From: Actinomycetes bacterium
Lineage (GTDB): Bacteria > Actinomycetota > Acidimicrobiia > Acidimicrobiales > Microtrichaceae
NCBI GenBank assembly: GCA_023427825.1
Contig: JAEZAI010000065.1
Coordinates: forward strand, 1 to 8,725
DNA length: 8,725 nucleotides
Direction: 5' to 3'
In this document: positions 6,124 through 8,725 of the stretch, one piece after another
Layout: every line of letters begins with the position of its first letter
Numbering within the stretch: position 1 is the stretch's first letter
Program-made: the position numbers and the translations under genes
Notes under the pieces: model-generated
Database searches by the model: none
Seen by the model: the letters and a program-made list of their open reading frames with translations, nothing else
Told to the model about the DNA's origin: nothing

Positions 6124-7473
6124 TCAGCCGCCCGGAGGAGCGGGCGCGATCTGGTTGATCGTCGCCTGCTCGACCGACCAGCCGGCCGCTGCCGCCACCT
6201 GCTCGGGCGTGAGCGTCACCCGCGGCGCCCGCAGCAGGATGGGGTAGGGGTCGATCGCCGGAGCGCTGCCGGGGTGGATCTCGAAGTGCAGGTGCGGCGG
6301 GGTGGTCGCCGCGTTGCCGGTGTTGCCCACGGTGCCGACGACGGTGCCAGCCGCGATCGGCTGCCCGGAGACGAGCGGGGCCCAGTCGCGGAGGTGGGCG
6401 TAGTAGTAGCGGTAGCCGCTGCGGCCGCGGGTCCAGACCGTCAGTCCGCCGAGTCGGTTGGTGCCGACCTTCTCGACCCATCCGTCCTCGACCGCTACCA
6501 CCGGCGTGCCGGCGCGGGCGAACAGGTCGTTGCCCTGGTGCGATCGCGAGCAGCCGTCACGGCAGTACCCGTAGCTCGAGATGAAGCTGGTCGGGCCGGC
6601 GACCGGGAACACGAACCCGGGGATCACGGCAGGCGTCAGCGCCATCTGCCGTTCGGCCTCGGTGGCCGCCGCCTCGGCGGCGACCAGGGCCTGGCGTGCG
6701 CTCTCGAGCGCCTGGGCCGACGCGGTCTCCTGCTCGATCGTGGTGCGCAGGCGCTCGGACACCTTCTCTCGCTGCTGCAGGTACTCGTCCGCGAGCTCGC
6801 GGTCGGAGTCCGTCACCACGCCCGGCAGCACCACTCGGTCCGCCTCGGCGGACAGGTCCCGTCCGGGGCGGAGCCGCAGCTCGGGCTGTCCGGCGGCCAC
6901 GTAGGACGCTGCGACGCGGCGGCTGAAGCGGTCGCGCACCGCCGCGTAGCGCTCGGCCGCCTCCTTGTGGGCGCCCTCAAAGCTGGTCCGGTCGGCCTGC
7001 GCCCCGGCGACCGCCGCCTCGGCCTGCGCCACGGCGGTCTGCGCGGCGACCAGGCGGTTCTGGGTGAGGTCCACCTGCGCCTTCAGACCGGCGAGCACGG
7101 GGTTGGTGATGCCGACGCCGTCCCACGGGCCCTTGGGTGTGATCCCGACGGTCGGATCGTCGAAGTCCTCGTCCTCGTGCGGCAGGCCGCCGTCGGGCGG
7201 GAGCGGGATCTGCGGGTCGATCGGGTTGATGACGCCCTCGGGCAGCGTGGTCGTCGTGTCCGAGGGGACCGAGGTGGACCCGCCCGGCGCAGTCGTGGAG
7301 GTGGTGGAGGAAGTGGTGGGGTCGACGGTCGTGGTCGTGGTGGACGAGCCGTCGGGCACCGTCGACGGGGCGGTCGTGGTCGACGTCGGCTCCTGCGCGG
7401 ACGTCACAGGTCCGAACGCCACCGTGGCGGCGAGGCACACCACGAGCGCTGTCGCCAGACCCAGGCGCTTCAT
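6124..7473 (-). CDS. Secreted coiled-coil M23 (LytM) endopeptidase, probable FtsEX-controlled cell-wall hydrolase
   Basis: The product is 449 residues. A signal peptide (1-26, cleavage after TSA) leads into a Thr/Ser-rich linker (27-77), then an acidic Pro-rich stretch (80-120). Two predicted coiled coils (about 126-190 and 223-278, Ala/Gln/Glu heptads) are separated by a non-helical insert. A C-terminal M23 domain (about 285-412) follows. Zinc ligands H312 and D316 (HQGND) and H396 (HLH) and the catalytic-type H360 (YYAHL) and H394 are all present, so the domain should be active, unlike E. coli EnvC. C304 and C308 just before the metal motif could form a disulfide. The ATG overlaps the ftsX stop (ATGA, 7470-7473), and GGAAGG lies four bases upstream within ftsX. 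In known systems, coiled-coil hydrolases or hydrolase activators (EnvC, PcsB, RipC) are bound by the FtsX extracellular loop. By position and architecture this protein is the expected partner here. Confidence 0.92.
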   Translation of the reverse strand: MKRLGLATALVVCLAATVAFGPVTSAQEPTSTTTAPSTVPDGSSTTTTTVDPTTSSTTSTTAPGGSTSVPSDTTTTLPEGVINPIDPQIPLPPDGGLPHEDEDFDDPTVGITPKGPWDGVGITNPVLAGLKAQVDLTQNRLVAAQTAVAQAEAAVAGAQADRTSFEGAHKEAAERYAAVRDRFSRRVAASYVAAGQPELRLRPGRDLSAEADRVVLPGVVTDSDRELADEYLQQREKVSERLRTTIEQETASAQALESARQALVAAEAAATEAERQMALTPAVIPGFVFPVAGPTSFISSYGYCRDGCSRSHQGNDLFARAGTPVVAVEDGWVEKVGTNRLGGLTVWTRGRSGYRYYYAHLRDWAPLVSGQPIAAGTVVGTVGNTGNAATTPPHLHFEIHPGSAPAIDPYPILLRAPRVTLTPEQVAAAAGWSVEQATINQIAPAPPGG

Positions 7474-8633
7474 CGGGCCTTCCGCAGAGAGTTCGCCGTG
7501 GTGAGGATCGACACCGCCGTGCACACGACGACGGTCACGACGAAGACCAGCACGATCACGGTCCGGGCCTCGGACGCCGGCGGCAGCAGCGACGTCACGA
7601 CGGAGCTCTTCGAGCCGGACGCCTGACCCATGGCGAGCGCCAGGCCGATCGCGGCGAAGCCGGCGCCGACGAGACCGATCAGCACGCCCTCGATCGCGAC
7701 CGGAGCGGCGATGTAGCTGCGTCCTGCGCCGAACGACCGCATCATGTCGATCTCTCGCTGCCGCGAGGCGATCGACGAGCGGATCATGGTGGCCGACAGC
7801 ACGATCCCGACCACGCCGAGCACGACGGCGAGCCACGTGCCGAAGCCGGACACGGCGCCGGAGAGGTCGCGGACGTCCTGCACGGCGTCGTCCGCGGTGA
7901 CGACCTGGTACACGTCGGGATCGGAGGCGAGCGGCCGGGTGATCTTCTGGATCAGGCCGGGATCCGCGTCGTCGGGGGCGACCCGGAACGACGGCGGGAG
8001 CAGGTCGGGCGTGACCGCCTCGACCATCGTCTCCTCGTCCGCGTAGAGCCGCTGGTACTCCTCGAAAGCCTGCTCCTGCGAGATCGGCGTGACGTCGCGC
8101 ACGCCGTCGGCGGCGCGCAGCTCGTCGCCGACGCGCTCGATGTCGGAGTCGGTCGCGCCGGGCTGCAGGTAGACGACGAACTCCACGCCGTCGGCCCAGC
8201 GGGCCATGGTGGCGTCGACGCCGGCCCGGGCGATGGCGGCGCCGCCGGCCAGGAGCGCGCACAGCGACACGGTCAGCGCGGCCGAGGCGGCGAGGGCCGG
8301 TCGCCGGCGGATGCCGCGCACGGCGTCACGCAGCGCGTAGGCGGACATGGAGACGAACCGCGTCCACGGCCGCTCGCGCAGCGAGCCCATGGCGACCTCG
8401 CCGCTGAGGAACGTGCTGATCGCCCGGTCGTCCTCGTCCGTCGACAGCGAGCTGGTCAGCCCTTCGACGTCGACCGCCACGCCGGCGCCACCGATCTCGG
8501 TCTTGCCGCCGATCTCGGTCTCGCTGCCGGTCTCGCCGGTGGGGCCCGGGACGAACCCGTCCGGGCGCGGTTCGCTGGGCATGAAGCCCTCGTCGACGAC
8601 GTCGACCGTCAGCTGCTCGTCGTTGTCAGGCAC
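7470..8633 (-). CDS. ftsX: Cell-division membrane protein FtsX with long acidic N-terminal extension
   Basis: The product is 387 residues, against roughly 300 for typical FtsX. FtsX is the membrane half of the FtsEX ABC-type complex, which converts FtsE ATP hydrolysis into activation of a periplasmic or extracellular wall hydrolase at the division site. The order is a cytoplasmic tail (1-95), amphipathic RDAVRGIRRRP (102-112), TM1 (113-135), a large extracellular domain (136-264, containing VEFVVYLQPGATDSDI and the FxxxxP-type QAFEEYQ region), TM2 (265-285), the conserved cytoplasmic motif SRQREIDMMRSFGAG (290-304), TM3 (309-336) and TM4 (358-380). GTG 8633 is preceded by GGGAG about 11 bases upstream. 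The extension is acidic, has no hydrophobic segment and holds a TEIGG repeat. ATG 8582, or a start at the MGSLRERPW Met (residue 82), would shorten it. The gene overlaps the M23 gene by four bases. Confidence 0.93.
   Translation of the reverse strand: MPDNDEQLTVDVVDEGFMPSEPRPDGFVPGPTGETGSETEIGGKTEIGGAGVAVDVEGLTSSLSTDEDDRAISTFLSGEVAMGSLRERPWTRFVSMSAYALRDAVRGIRRRPALAASAALTVSLCALLAGGAAIARAGVDATMARWADGVEFVVYLQPGATDSDIERVGDELRAADGVRDVTPISQEQAFEEYQRLYADEETMVEAVTPDLLPPSFRVAPDDADPGLIQKITRPLASDPDVYQVVTADDAVQDVRDLSGAVSGFGTWLAVVLGVVGIVLSATMIRSSIASRQREIDMMRSFGAGRSYIAAPVAIEGVLIGLVGAGFAAIGLALAMGQASGSKSSVVTSLLPPASEARTVIVLVFVVTVVVCTAVSILTTANSLRKAR
8491..8526. repeat. Two tandem 18-bp units within the ftsX N-terminal extension
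   Basis: Units 8491-8508 and 8509-8526 both begin CCGATCTCGGTCT and differ only in the last few bases. A degenerate third unit follows from 8527 (CCGGTCTCGCCGG). On the minus strand they encode repeated TEIGG in residues 39-49 of FtsX. In-frame duplication is the simplest origin. Confidence 0.75.
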
Positions 8634-8660
8634 GCGCGAAAGGTCTCCCAGAACCTGGAC

Positions 8661-8725
8661 CTACAGGCCCTCGCCGAGCCTGGTCCCCGCAGTCATCGGC
8701 CGATCCGGCCTGGATCCGTAGCGGA
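8661..8725 (-). CDS. ftsE: Probable C-terminal end of FtsE (cell-division ATPase), fragment
   Basis: The last 21 codons of an upstream minus-strand gene would end at TAG (8663-8661), 27 bases before the ftsX start. The other two frames give no better match. The visible residues begin RYGSRPDRP. FtsE proteins commonly end shortly after a G-x-YG-type motif, and ftsE directly precedes ftsX in nearly all bacteria. The call therefore rests mainly on gene order; no ATPase motif is inside the window. Confidence 0.42.
   Translation of the reverse strand, partial: RYGSRPDRPMTAGTRLGEGL

Noticed and set aside
6101..6481. N-terminal extension of the serine hydrolase frame
   Set aside because: It lies out of frame inside the M23 gene. 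The signal-like sequence starting at GTG 6100 marks the proper start.
7243..7395. GTGGTCGTGGT-like repetitive DNA, considered as a repeat array
   Set aside because: It is the coding sequence of the Thr/Ser-rich linker. Units are irregular and without spacers, so it is neither a CRISPR nor a regular satellite.
5968..7626. Long plus-strand open frame antisense to the M23 gene
   Set aside because: Low-complexity Arg/Gly/Val-rich shadow of the M23 and ftsX genes, with no recognisable motif.
8347..8721. Plus-strand open frame antisense to the 5' part of ftsX
   Set aside because: Ser/Pro/Thr-rich shadow of the acidic FtsX extension, with no start signal or domain.

Overview
This is a high-GC window (strong G/C bias at third codon positions, frequent GTG starts). 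It looks like ordinary chromosome of an actinobacterium. The ftsE-ftsX-M23 layout and the family mix would suit the class Acidimicrobiia, but that placement is inference. I see no tRNA, rRNA, CRISPR array, insertion sequence or phage gene, and I did not find a convincing new multi-gene system. What stands out is the architecture of a cell-division operon, a chloride-channel/MarR pair and an odd antisense overlap.

Left part (1-3464). The 3' end of an MFS drug-efflux-type transporter (plus strand) converges on a MarR regulator gene. The regulator is the second gene of a minus-strand pair with a ClC-type chloride channel, joined by a GTGA start/stop overlap. The intergenic region upstream of the channel (2028-2131) holds an unusually AT-rich palindromic patch, a plausible operator or promoter. 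Divergently transcribed from it is a short-chain dehydrogenase gene with a clear Shine-Dalgarno sequence. The 3' end of that gene is overlapped antisense by a minus-strand hypothetical gene whose reading frame runs about 149 bases into it.

Middle (3465-4900). Two plus-strand membrane-protein genes follow, a DUF1345-like protein and a small multi-helix protein of unknown function. The first, and less clearly the second, has a -10-like hexamer ending six bases before the start codon, as expected for leaderless transcripts. A GC-rich hairpin lies in the short convergent gap before the next minus-strand gene.

Right part (4901-8725), all minus strand. This reads, in transcription order, as the likely last codons of ftsE, then ftsX with a long acidic N-terminal extension, then a secreted coiled-coil M23 (LytM) endopeptidase overlapping ftsX by ATGA, then a putative lipoprotein of the serine beta-lactamase-like hydrolase family 23 bases downstream. 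FtsEX is known to gate cell-wall hydrolases across the membrane during division. Here the downstream LytM enzyme keeps all its metal and catalytic residues and is the obvious candidate partner. The serine hydrolase may be a further envelope enzyme of the same transcript.
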